Counted from the stretch's first letter, positions 1 to 6,748 are shown. The stretch is 6,748 nt of DNA from an uncultured Bacteroidota bacterium (GCA_903889605.1 CAISYK010001169.1:1-6748); one strand, 5' to 3'. A program made the numbers and translations. The notes: a model not told the origin generated them from the letters alone.

Positions 1-2
1 CC

Positions 3-653
3 GGTTTAAAAGGCGAATTATTCAGTGAACTGATGGGCGTTTTAAAACAGCATAATATTGCTTTCCAATATGTTCCGGTTGAAAAGCTTAACAGGCTTAC
101 AACAAAAAATCATCAGGGTGCTGCTGGGTATATTTCATCAATTACATATCATAAAATTAAAAATATACTGCCGGCTATTATCGAAAGAGGGAAGGCTCCT
201 TTACTTTTGATTTTAGATAGAATTACCGATGTGCGTAATTTTGGTGCAATTGCCCGTACTGCTGAATGTTCTGGTGTTGATGCCATAATTATTCCTGCCC
301 ATGGGGCCGCACAAATTAATTCTGATGCAATTAAAACTTCTGCCGGTGCTCTGCATAAAATTTCTGTGTGCCGCGAAGAAAACTTGAAAAACGTAATTGA
401 TTTTTTAAAAGAATGCGGTGTACAGATTGTAGCGTGTACAGAAAAAACTAATGATTATTATTTCCAAATTGATTTTACAGTGCCAACTGCAATCATTATG
501 GGTTCAGAAGAAGATGGGATTTTAAATGAATATTTGCAAAAATCCGATGCAAAGGCTAAAATACCTTTGATGGGTGAAATAGGTTCATTGAATGTATCAG
601 TTGCTGCAGGAATCATTTTATATGAGGCTGTAAGCCAGCGAATGGTGAATTGA
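3..653 (+). CDS. rlmB: 23S rRNA (guanosine-2'-O-)-methyltransferase RlmB, TrmH/SpoU family (5' end off window)
   Basis: This gene encodes a SpoU-class (SPOUT fold, trefoil knot) methyltransferase that uses S-adenosylmethionine to methylate the 2'-O of a 23S rRNA guanosine; in E. coli RlmB this is G2251 in the peptidyl-transferase P-loop. The frame is open to the left edge, so the first in-frame ATG at 33 is unlikely to be the start. About 216 residues are visible against roughly 245 for the family. Counting from that ATG, the end of the SpoU substrate-binding domain is at about 1-36 (VEKLNRLTTKNHQG), which favours RlmB over TrmH or TrmL. SpoU motif 1 is at 62-77 (N69, R75), motif 2 at 155-163 (GSEEDG, E159) and motif 3 at 177-194 (SLNVSVAAG, S185, N187). 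Spacing of these five residues matches E. coli RlmB N108, R114, E198, S224 and N226. It is convergent with the next gene. The family is secure; the exact target nucleotide is inferred. Confidence 0.93.
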   Translation, partial: GLKGELFSELMGVLKQHNIAFQYVPVEKLNRLTTKNHQGAAGYISSITYHKIKNILPAIIERGKAPLLLILDRITDVRNFGAIARTAECSGVDAIIIPAHGAAQINSDAIKTSAGALHKISVCREENLKNVIDFLKECGVQIVACTEKTNDYYFQIDFTVPTAIIMGSEEDGILNEYLQKSDAKAKIPLMGEIGSLNVSVAAGIILYEAVSQRMVN

Positions 654-731
654 TCTTAATGCCTGTATCGTTTAAGTTTCTAATTATCCAGAACAATTAA
701 TTTGATTCCTGCAATATTGAGAATATCATTC

Positions 732-2060
732 TTATTTCACTAAAGTTACAGTTCCAATATAATTGTGAATCTTGTTAAATATATCAGTAAGCTGTACTTT
801 CCAAACATAAACATCCGTTTGTGCCGGATCTGCTCCTGCCTTTGCTTTGCCGTTCCATTTTTCAGTTAACTCTTTCCCATGAAAAATCATATTTCCCCAC
901 CTGTCAAATATCCAAATATCATATTTTATAATTCCAACACCGGAGCCGAAAAAATAATCATTTATTCCATCGTTATTTGGTGAAAAGGAATTTGGTATAA
1001 AGAAGCTGAATTCAGGTTCAATAATAATTTCGTGTGAAATGGTATCATAGCAGCCCTCTGCATTATGCACAACCAGTGTAACAAGATAACTGTCTGTTAT
1101 GTTATTTGGATAGTCGTGAGTAGGATTTGATATGCCGGTTGCTGAATTGGTATTGTCGCCAAAATCCCAATTCCAATAATTTACATCCGATGAAGATTGG
1201 CTGCTGAAGGTAATAGTTGGATAAAGCACGGAGGCAGGGTTTGGAGTTGAGCTGAATCCAGCATTAGGGAAACTGTAAACCTGAATCAAATGAGTCCTTG
1301 TCAGATATGATGTACAGCCATTGTTTGCCGTTGCAATTAATTTAATATCATAAAAACCTGTTTCTGAAAAACAATGTAATGGATTACCTAAAGCTGATCC
1401 AGGACTTCCATCCCCAAAATCCCATTGCCAAGATGTTATGGCAGATCCGCTTCCAATTAATGATAAATTAGTAAAGTTGGTGCAGTGTATAGGACATCCG
1501 GCAGAAGTGTCGGCCGCAAAATCCACCAAAGGGCCTTCCAGAAAATGCAGCGTAACAATGGATGTAGAAAAAGCGCAAGGGCCTGCAGGATCATTAGTTG
1601 TTAATGTTAACACAATTGAATCTGCAGTATATTCAGCTGCACTCGGAGTATAAACAGCATTTAATGTCATGTTATTTGGCGAAAACGTTCCTGAGCCTCC
1701 GCTCCATGTACCGCTTGATGCAGAGCCTCCAATTGAACCTGCTAGTGTTATGCTTGATCCGGAACAAACATATTGTGCAGATCCTGCATTTGCAGTTGGT
1801 AATTGCATTATTGTTATTGCCATTTGGTCGCCCACAGGAATACATGTGCCTGTTGGATCATTAGCTGTATAGGTCAATGTAACAGTTCCTGCCGCAGCCT
1901 CAGCAGCACTTGGAGTATAAACAGCGGCAGGATCAGCATTATCAGGATTATATGTTCCTGAGCCCCCGCTCCAAATACCGGCAGTTGCTGAACCTCCTAT
2001 TGCAGCTGCCAAAACGGCCGTATTTCCGGAACAGATTGTTTGATCAGATCCAGCAGAAAC
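732..2060 (-). repeat. Duplicated 3' half, copy in protein A
   Basis: The last 443 codons including the stop (residues 538-979) match the last 443 codons of protein B (3870..5198) in order and exact total length: two 88-89 residue repeats, two PKD domains and the sorting domain. The DNA is also recognisably similar at the 3' end, for example the shared ACTTTCCAAACATAAAC at 797-813 and 3935-3951, but it has diverged throughout. This is an old duplication, not a recent one. Confidence 0.88.
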
Positions 2061-3671
2061 AGTAGCTTGCGGACCAAATAATATTACAGTTTGGTCAGCT
2101 GCAGATGGACAGGCTCCTGGAAGTGCATTGGATGTTAATATTAAAGTTATGCTTCCTGATGCTATTTCAGCAGTGCTGGGAGTATATGTACAGTTTAATG
2201 TTGTATTATTGGGGCCAAACACCCCCAGCCCTCCGCTCCAGATTGCTGAAGTATCACCGCCAGTAATAGAACCGGCTAACACAGCTGTGCCTCCGCATAT
2301 TGTTTGATCCGGGCCCGCATTCACAACCGGCAGTGAATTAACTGTTACTTCTACTGTATCTGATGAAATACATCCGCCGATTGATGCGGTTAATATATAA
2401 TCTGAAGTAATAGGTGCCGGACTTCCATTTGTAAGTGTTACGGACGGATTTGATACCGCAGCATTGCTTAAACCCATGGCAGGCGACCATGAATACGATG
2501 TCCCTGTAACAGGCGGAATGCCTATTGTTGCGCTTCCTCCTGAACAGAATACTGTATCAGGTCCGGCATTAATAAGAGGACTGTCTGTTATTGTTATAAA
2601 TGCAGTGTCCATTACCGGGCAGGCTCCCAGTTGATAAATAAGCTTGATGGTTTCTCCTGGCTCAGCTAATCCGTCAGAGACCAGAATTATTGGGAGTGAA
2701 ATACATGACTGGCCTGCCGGAATTATGATAGAATTGCTTATATTATTATAATCTGTTCCATTGACTGCCGTTCCGGCAACTGTATAATTGAAGGTGAGAG
2801 CTGATAAAGAATCCGAGTGGCAAAATTTGAAAATCCCATCCTGACACCCTTCAATTCCATTTTGAGCACCGGTAATTGATTTAACAGGTAAACACTGCAA
2901 ACTCCCGGCTTGCAGAAATATTCCTGAATCATAAATGCAGTCGCCTCCGTCAACAATAACAATACGCAAATGATAAGTTTGGCAAGGTTGAACAGCAGCC
3001 CAGGCGGTTAAAACTGTCGTATATCCGTCATATTCAATAGTGGATCCTGAATTTGTAATATAATATTGAGAATTGTTGCCGCTGTTTATACTATTTATTG
3101 TTACCGGAGAAGTTGTGCCAGGAACAACAGCGATATTCTGCTGTCCTGTAATTCCGGGGCCGCTGATAAAAAAAGCAAAGGCATCATTATATGACGTATT
3201 CACATATTCCGGATATTCTTCAGATCCAAAAACATATTTAAATTTCAGCGTATCACATAATGGAATTATATCAAATTCTAAAGCACATGCATCAAAAGTG
3301 GTAGCGCCAGCTATAGAATTTAATTGGTTGTCGCCTGGAGTGTTATTACAGGTGCCTGCTGATGAACTGCTGGTGTTAGGTGAAGCAACAGATGTACTGC
3401 CGGAAGTAAGAATAATTCCATTCGACATATTTATGCCTGAGCTTCCGCTGAAAGAACCTATTCCGTTAGGAGCGCAATTGATAACCGCGTTGCTGACAGA
3501 AACCCCTGGTCCGGCAAGCATCTGGGCTAACTGCTGAGCTGTTTGTGTGTTATTAAATGTCAGCTGAGCATTAGCTGAGTTTATACCAATGAAAAGAGAA
3601 ATTGAAACAAAACAATAAAATAGATTTGAAATATGAGATTTGAGGTTCGAGATTTTGTTAAGTACTTCCAT
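732..3671 (-). CDS. Large secreted surface protein: choice-of-anchor L, Calx-beta-like, Ig/PKD-like repeats, T9SS type B sorting domain (protein A)
   Basis: This 979-residue protein is probably exported by Sec and then the type IX system to the cell surface or medium, as an adhesin or matrix protein; no enzyme motif is visible. In order: signal peptide 1-35 (hydrophobic core 17-30, likely cut at ANA|Q); choice-of-anchor L domain about 37-258 (KYVFGSEEYPEYVN at 145-158, VIVDGGDCIYDSG at 238-250); Calx-beta-like segment 272-363 (NGTDYNN, then acidic D333, E337, E340); Ig/PKD-like module 366-444; three 88-89 residue repeats at 450, 538 and 627; PKD domains 715-798 and 803-884 (both with WDFGD); sorting domain 888-979. 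ATG 3671 is the only usable start: no ATG, GTG or TTG codon lies between it and the signal core. Upstream is A-rich (AAAAAGAAA) with no clear Shine-Dalgarno, usual for Bacteroidota. Its 3' half is paralogous to the next gene upstream. Architecture is secure; the ligand is unknown. Confidence 0.93.
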   Translation of the reverse strand: MEVLNKISNLKSHISNLFYCFVSISLFIGINSANAQLTFNNTQTAQQLAQMLAGPGVSVSNAVINCAPNGIGSFSGSSGINMSNGIILTSGSTSVASPNTSSSSAGTCNNTPGDNQLNSIAGATTFDACALEFDIIPLCDTLKFKYVFGSEEYPEYVNTSYNDAFAFFISGPGITGQQNIAVVPGTTSPVTINSINSGNNSQYYITNSGSTIEYDGYTTVLTAWAAVQPCQTYHLRIVIVDGGDCIYDSGIFLQAGSLQCLPVKSITGAQNGIEGCQDGIFKFCHSDSLSALTFNYTVAGTAVNGTDYNNISNSIIIPAGQSCISLPIILVSDGLAEPGETIKLIYQLGACPVMDTAFITITDSPLINAGPDTVFCSGGSATIGIPPVTGTSYSWSPAMGLSNAAVSNPSVTLTNGSPAPITSDYILTASIGGCISSDTVEVTVNSLPVVNAGPDQTICGGTAVLAGSITGGDTSAIWSGGLGVFGPNNTTLNCTYTPSTAEIASGSITLILTSNALPGACPSAADQTVILFGPQATVSAGSDQTICSGNTAVLAAAIGGSATAGIWSGGSGTYNPDNADPAAVYTPSAAEAAAGTVTLTYTANDPTGTCIPVGDQMAITIMQLPTANAGSAQYVCSGSSITLAGSIGGSASSGTWSGGSGTFSPNNMTLNAVYTPSAAEYTADSIVLTLTTNDPAGPCAFSTSIVTLHFLEGPLVDFAADTSAGCPIHCTNFTNLSLIGSGSAITSWQWDFGDGSPGSALGNPLHCFSETGFYDIKLIATANNGCTSYLTRTHLIQVYSFPNAGFSSTPNPASVLYPTITFSSQSSSDVNYWNWDFGDNTNSATGISNPTHDYPNNITDSYLVTLVVHNAEGCYDTISHEIIIEPEFSFFIPNSFSPNNDGINDYFFGSGVGIIKYDIWIFDRWGNMIFHGKELTEKWNGKAKAGADPAQTDVYVWKVQLTDIFNKIHNYIGTVTLVK
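735..1010 (-). other. T9SS type B C-terminal sorting domain of protein A
   Basis: Residues 888-979 form the 'gliding motility-associated C-terminal domain', the signal recognised by the outer-membrane type IX translocon. It starts with FIPNSFSPNNDGINDYF, continues with IFDRWGNMIF and EKWNGK, and ends with VYVWKVQLTD and a short GTVTLVK tail. Unlike type A signals, this class in Flavobacterium SprB needs a SprF-like partner; no such gene is present here, so the partner must be encoded elsewhere. Confidence 0.92.
1533..2324 (-). repeat. Three tandem 88-89 residue repeats in protein A
   Basis: Copies begin at residues 450, 538 and 627 (periods of 264 and 267 bases). Each has an AG..Q.(I/V)C opening, an IWSGG or TWSGG centre, an N-T-L or N-A-D-P turn before VYTPS/CTYTPS, an A-E pair, and a G.C or GPC near the end. 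One cysteine follows the opening (459, 547, 636) and one lies 62-63 residues later (521, 610, 699), so a disulfide in each module is possible. They are probably Ig-like beta-sandwich modules of the kind common in Bacteroidota surface proteins; I cannot assign a family name. Confidence 0.9.
3622..3657. repeat. Short 14-base-period repeat at the start of protein A
   Basis: On the plus strand AGATTTGA starts at 3622 and again at 3636, and AGATTTTG starts at 3650, giving an exact 14-base spacing with the six-base connector varying. On the coding strand it specifies the NKISNLKSHISNL stretch just before the hydrophobic core of the signal peptide. Short repeats reading ISNLK/ISNLQ in translation turn up between genes in Bacteroidota; that comparison is from memory. 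Confidence 0.6.
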
Positions 3672-3869
3672 TACTAATTTCTTTTTGCAGTTTTTAAATA
3701 CAGCATAAGTAATATATTTTAGTTATTAGATTCAGAGTAAAATATTTCGTTAAATATAGTCATTACTAAATTCATATTCAATATCGTGTTTTCAGCTTTA
3801 GTTATATCATTTCAAATTTTAATTTTTATCCATTAACTAAATGCCTTCTCAATTCTCTAATCTGTAATT
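3672..3869. other. AT-rich spacer between the two large genes
   Basis: This 198-base gap has no open frame of note, no GC-rich hairpin with a T-run, and no RNA gene that I can recognise. It probably holds the promoter of protein A and the 3' untranslated end of protein B. On the minus strand the nine-base word TTAGTAATG occurs twice, once ending in the ATG start of protein A and once about 94 bases upstream. Confidence 0.5.
3751..3782 (-). promoter_or_regulatory. Weak candidate Bacteroidota-type promoter for protein A
   Basis: On the minus strand ATTG (3782-3779) is followed after 20 bases by TATATTTA (3758-3751). This resembles the Bacteroidota primary-sigma pattern TTTG, 19-21 bases, TAnnTTTG, with one mismatch in each box. 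It would leave an untranslated leader of roughly 70 bases before ATG 3671. In such AT-rich DNA a match of this quality can arise by chance. Confidence 0.22.
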
Positions 3870-6746
3870 TTATTTTATCAAAGTTACTGTTCCGATATAT
3901 TTGTGTTTTACATTATAAACATCAGTAAGTTCAACTTTCCAAACATAAACTTCTTTCTGCGAAATCTTATTACCAAAATCAGCTTTCCCATCCCATTTTT
4001 CATTCAAATCCCTGCTGTTGAAAATAATATTTCCCCATCGGTCGAATATCCGCAAATAATAATTTAATATACCCATACCCGAACCGAAAAAGTAATCATT
4101 AATACCATCTCCATTAGGGCTGAATGAATTAGGGATGAAGAAAGTAAATTCCGATCCGATAAATATATCATTTGTTGTTGTATCATAACACCCGTATGCA
4201 TTTTCAACAATCAAAGTGACCGTATAGAGTCCTTCTGCTTTACTTTGGTACATATGTGTTGGACAGGAATCAGTCGATGCCAGTTTAGCCCCGTCGCCGA
4301 AATCCCAGAACCAATAATTAACATCTGAAGAAGATTCATTATCCATTGTTATTCTGGGATCCAGCACTGTTGCAGGGGTTGGGCTAAGGGTAAACGCTGC
4401 CGTAGGCGCATCGAAAACCTGTACTAAATGAGTTTTAGTATGTGATGAAGAACAGCCATTATTTGAAACAGCCGTTAATTTTACATCATAAAAACCTGGT
4501 ATTAAAAAACAATGTGAAGGGTTTTGGACTGCAGAGTTGGAGGTGTTATCTCCAAAATCCCAATTCCAGGATGCAATCATACTTCCGCCTCCTATTACAG
4601 TTGAATCAGCAAAGTTAACACAGCGTATAGGGCAGCCGATAGAACTGTCGCCGGAGAAATTAATCACAGGGTTTTTAAAAAAGTGAAATGTAACAAACGA
4701 TGCAGAAGCTCCGCATGGACCAGGAGGATCGTCTGTTGTTAATGTTAATGTAGCGGAACCAGCATCAAATTCTGCCGCACTTGCTGTGTATATGGCATTT
4801 AAAGCGGTACTGTCCGGTAAATAAGTTCCGCTTCCGCCGCTCCATGTTCCGGTTGAAGCCGCACCGCCTATTGCACCGGCAAGCTGAAGGCCCGCTCCAG
4901 AGCATCCATACTGTTCCGATCCTGCATTTACTGTTGGAAGTTGATTTATTGTAATTAACATTTGATCATTTACAGATGGGCAGGGACCATAAGGATCATC
5001 GGTAGTATAAGTTAGTGTTGCTGTACCAGAAGTTTCTTCAAAAGAACTGGGTGAATAAGCGGCAGTAGGGTTTGTATTATCCGGAGTAAATAATCCTGTT
5101 CCTCCGCTCCATGTCCCGCTTGATGCTGTTCCTCCAATGCTGGCAGCCAAAAGTAATGTATTGCCTTTACATATAGTTTGATCAATTCCTGCATAAACAA
5201 CTGCCTTCTGGTAAACGATAACAGTAACTGTATCAAAAACCGGAGAGCTGCAGCCATCGTTGACTGTTACAGTATAAGTAGTAGAAGCTATAGGTGCAGC
5301 CATAGGATTACTAATTACAGTATCGTTTAAACCGGACGAAGGAGACCATGAATAAGAATATGGACCGCCATTGCCGCTTCCTGCCATGGCAGAAAGCTGT
5401 GCTGAATCGCTGCGGCAGATTGATGCAGTACTTGCAGCGCTTATTATTAATGGAGGATAAATAATAACAGTAACTGTGGCAGGTGTGGAAGGGCAGCTAT
5501 GTAAAACATCTGCCGCACTTACTGTATAAGTAGTAGTTGCTGAAGGACTCACTTTAACCGAGGCGCTTGCTGCAAATCCTGTATTGCCGGGAGCATCCCA
5601 GGAATAAGTGTATCCGCCTGTATTACCTCCTGAAGCTGAGGCGGTAAGGGCTGCGCTGTCACCAGGGCAAATAGTAATATTCGGAATAGGAGCAATTATA
5701 ACAGGTGCTGGCTGGGTACTTGTGCCGGCGGAAAAAAATGTTGTAGCAATACAATTGTTAGCATCTTTAAATGTGCAGGTATATGATCCAGCACACAAAC
5801 CGCTTGCTGCAGGTGTATTTTGGACCGGAACAGTGTTCCATGAATAAGTATAACCCGGTTTACCTCCAGAAACATAACCTGTAACACTGCCGTCGCAAAC
5901 TCCGTAGCAGCTAACCTGCATAGGATTCACGATGGAGGTCGATAAAATAGGCGGCTCGGTAATGGCCGTATCTGCATTGGCTGTGCATCCCCATGCATCT
6001 GTAAGTGTAACTGAATATGAATTTGGGCAAAGGTTCGAAAATACTTGACTTGTGCAGCCTCCAGTCCAGCTGTAATGATAAGGTATGGTTCCTCCGGTTG
6101 GAAATAATGAAATTTTACCGCTGCAATCTCCATGGCAGAAGATATTGACGACTGACTTTGCTAAAATAATTTTTGGGTCAGCGTAAATTGTAATATTACC
6201 ATTGTTTTTACAGCCATGAACATCTGTAAGAGTAACGGAATACGTTGTTGTTACAGAAGGGGAGGCCGCGGGATTAAAAACAGCGGCATTGTTTAAACCT
6301 GCTGCGGGAAGCCAATTATAAGAGTATCCAATTCCATTAGGTGTAACGGCCAAAGTTGCAGATCCTCCAAAACATACTGTGTCATTAGGGCTGACATTTA
6401 CCGATGGAGGAACAAACACCGATACATTTATGGTGGTATCTTCAATACAAAGACCAGTGCTGGCAGTTAAAGTTACGGGATAAATTCCTGCAGCAGAAAA
6501 AATATGTGAAGGATTTTGGGTCACATCATCTGTTATCATATCATTATTAAAATCCCAAGACCAGGCAGAAATACTTCCAATAGGCGTTGATGTGTTGGCA
6601 AATTGCAGAGGAACACCAACGCAGCCAATTAAACCCAGATTACGCATTAGAAAATTGAAACGGGAAATTATATTCTTTAGAAAAGTTCCACAATCCCGAG
6701 AACCACGCTCGTCTTTTTTTATTGAGTGCAATTTTAAGAACAAGCC
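3870..6746 (-). CDS. Large secreted surface protein: PKD, SprB-like and Ig/PKD-like repeats, T9SS type B sorting domain (protein B, 5' end uncertain or off window)
   Basis: This is a T9SS-exported, adhesin-like repeat protein with 957 residues visible from a TTG at 6743; the frame stays open to the right edge, so that TTG is probably not the start. Domains on this numbering: PKD about 41-110 (SAWSWDFNND, NPSHIFSAAG); Ig/PKD-like 113-187; two SprB-like repeats about 195-264 and 270-337 (CHGDCSGK and CYGVCDGS, then GG..PY.YSW or GG.PGYTYSW, then a Y.V/C.....A..C ending); Ig/PKD-like modules 345-428 and 430-511; 88-89 residue repeats starting at 516 and 605; PKD domains 693-776 and 780-862; type B sorting domain 866-957. 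No signal peptide is visible, and residues 1-39 do not match any module, so the true N-terminus is further upstream, or a frame error or junction lies near 6625. SprB repeats are known from the Flavobacterium gliding adhesin SprB, but a gliding role here is only a guess. It lies in the same orientation as protein A, 198 bases upstream. Confidence 0.9.
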   Translation of the reverse strand, partial: GLFLKLHSIKKDERGSRDCGTFLKNIISRFNFLMRNLGLIGCVGVPLQFANTSTPIGSISAWSWDFNNDMITDDVTQNPSHIFSAAGIYPVTLTASTGLCIEDTTINVSVFVPPSVNVSPNDTVCFGGSATLAVTPNGIGYSYNWLPAAGLNNAAVFNPAASPSVTTTYSVTLTDVHGCKNNGNITIYADPKIILAKSVVNIFCHGDCSGKISLFPTGGTIPYHYSWTGGCTSQVFSNLCPNSYSVTLTDAWGCTANADTAITEPPILSTSIVNPMQVSCYGVCDGSVTGYVSGGKPGYTYSWNTVPVQNTPAASGLCAGSYTCTFKDANNCIATTFFSAGTSTQPAPVIIAPIPNITICPGDSAALTASASGGNTGGYTYSWDAPGNTGFAASASVKVSPSATTTYTVSAADVLHSCPSTPATVTVIIYPPLIISAASTASICRSDSAQLSAMAGSGNGGPYSYSWSPSSGLNDTVISNPMAAPIASTTYTVTVNDGCSSPVFDTVTVIVYQKAVVYAGIDQTICKGNTLLLAASIGGTASSGTWSGGTGLFTPDNTNPTAAYSPSSFEETSGTATLTYTTDDPYGPCPSVNDQMLITINQLPTVNAGSEQYGCSGAGLQLAGAIGGAASTGTWSGGSGTYLPDSTALNAIYTASAAEFDAGSATLTLTTDDPPGPCGASASFVTFHFFKNPVINFSGDSSIGCPIRCVNFADSTVIGGGSMIASWNWDFGDNTSNSAVQNPSHCFLIPGFYDVKLTAVSNNGCSSSHTKTHLVQVFDAPTAAFTLSPTPATVLDPRITMDNESSSDVNYWFWDFGDGAKLASTDSCPTHMYQSKAEGLYTVTLIVENAYGCYDTTTNDIFIGSEFTFFIPNSFSPNGDGINDYFFGSGMGILNYYLRIFDRWGNIIFNSRDLNEKWDGKADFGNKISQKEVYVWKVELTDVYNVKHKYIGTVTLIK
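3873..4148 (-). other. T9SS type B C-terminal sorting domain of protein B
   Basis: Residues 866-957 carry the same sorting signal as protein A, with FIPNSFSPNGDGINDYF, IFDRWGNIIF, EKWDGK and VYVWKVELTD. A hand count from the preceding Glu gives about 63 of 93 identical residues and no gaps. The differing residues cluster in the loop after WDGK (920-931), which fits an exposed, unconstrained turn. Confidence 0.92.
4674..5198 (-). repeat. Two tandem 88-89 residue repeats in protein B
   Basis: Copies begin at residues 516 and 605 and share the AG..Q..C opening, TWSGG centre and conserved cysteine pair (525/588 and 614/677, each 63 apart) with protein A. The first copy ends DQMLITINQLPTVNAG, which matches protein A's second copy (DQMAITIMQLPTANAG) better than its first. 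Protein B's two copies therefore correspond to copies 2 and 3 of protein A. Confidence 0.9.
5733..5936 (-). repeat. SprB-like repeat 2 of protein B
   Basis: Residues about 270-337 repeat the pattern: VSCYGVCDGSV, GGKPGYTYSW, then LCAGSYTCTFKDANNC. It lies directly after repeat 1 with a five-residue linker. A cysteine replaces the usual valine in the Y.V strand (YTCTF), a small departure from the pattern. Confidence 0.78.
5952..6161 (-). repeat. SprB-like repeat 1 of protein B
   Basis: Residues about 195-264 follow the SprB repeat pattern: a FCHGDCSGKI start, a glycine pair before PYHYSW, a LCPNSYSVTLTDAWGC finish and an acidic/proline exit (ITEPP). The repeat family is known from Flavobacterium SprB and many other T9SS-exported proteins. 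The count of two here is far below that of true SprB. Confidence 0.8.
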
Positions 6747-6748
6747 TA

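Larger units (their letters stand above)
3870..5198 (-). repeat. Duplicated 3' half, copy in protein B
   Basis: This is the partner of 732..2060, in direct orientation at a constant offset of 3138 bases. Residues 516-957 of protein B align with 538-979 of protein A with few or no gaps. Upstream of this point the modules no longer correspond one to one. Confidence 0.88.

Noticed and set aside
33..35. ATG at 33 as the true start of the rRNA methyltransferase.
   Set aside because: The frame is open upstream to the edge and encodes GLKGELFSEL, which matches the family's substrate-binding domain, so the gene begins before the window.
718..734. Inverted repeat TGAGAAT-ATC-ATTCTTA between the convergent genes, a possible shared terminator.
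   Set aside because: The stem is short, nearly all A-T with a G-T pair and a three-base loop, lacks a T-run, and overlaps the stop codon of protein A. Such matches are expected by chance in AT-rich DNA.
3073..3537. A 154-codon open frame on the plus strand opposite the anchor-L region.
   Set aside because: It lies wholly antisense to a well-conserved domain, shows no recognisable domain, and is explained by the codon composition of the real gene. The other short opposite-strand and offset frames within the two large genes were rejected for the same reason.
3759..3790. Second TTAGTAATG word upstream of protein A as a duplicated start or operator site.
   Set aside because: Nine bases of A/T-rich sequence repeated once within a 198-base AT-rich gap is weak, and no symmetry or further matching flank supports a regulator site.
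1..6748. A new defence, mobile or biosynthetic system.
   Set aside because: No nuclease, helicase, transposase, recombinase, toxin-antitoxin, retron or CRISPR signature is visible. All the coding space is explained by one housekeeping enzyme and two repeat-rich secreted proteins.

Overview
The window looks like AT-rich chromosomal DNA from a member of the Bacteroidota, probably a free-living or environmental lineage of the Flavobacteriia/Cytophagia/Chitinophagia type. The strongest evidence is that both large proteins end in a type B type IX secretion (T9SS) sorting domain, the 'gliding motility-associated C-terminal domain', which is confined to this phylum. The species cannot be named from the sequence.

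Layout: a plus-strand 23S rRNA 2'-O-methyltransferase gene of the RlmB/SpoU type runs in from the left edge and ends at 653. After a 78-base convergent gap come two very large minus-strand genes. The first (3671 down to 732, 979 aa, called protein A here) has a signal peptide, a choice-of-anchor L domain, a Calx-beta-like segment, an Ig/PKD-like module, three 88-89 residue repeats, two PKD domains and a T9SS type B sorting domain. A 198-base AT-rich gap follows. The second gene (right edge down to 3870, 957+ aa, protein B) has a PKD domain, an Ig/PKD-like module, two SprB-like repeats, two more Ig/PKD-like modules, two of the 88-89 residue repeats, two PKD domains and the same sorting domain. 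Its 5' end is not convincingly inside the window.

The two large genes are neighbouring paralogues. Their last 443 codons, counting the stop, are the same length and align with little or no gapping: 732..2060 against 3870..5198, an offset of 3138 bases. Their N-terminal parts carry quite different modules. The picture is a pair of mosaic, secreted or surface-attached adhesin-like proteins exported by the T9SS, made by duplicating a common 3' half and shuffling the display domains. The rRNA methyltransferase is an unrelated housekeeping neighbour.

I saw no tRNA, rRNA, CRISPR array, insertion sequence or recombinase gene, and no evidence for a wholly new system. The points most worth a second look are the mosaic paralogy, the poorly fitting 5' end of protein B near the right edge, and a 14-base-period repeat forming the first codons of protein A.
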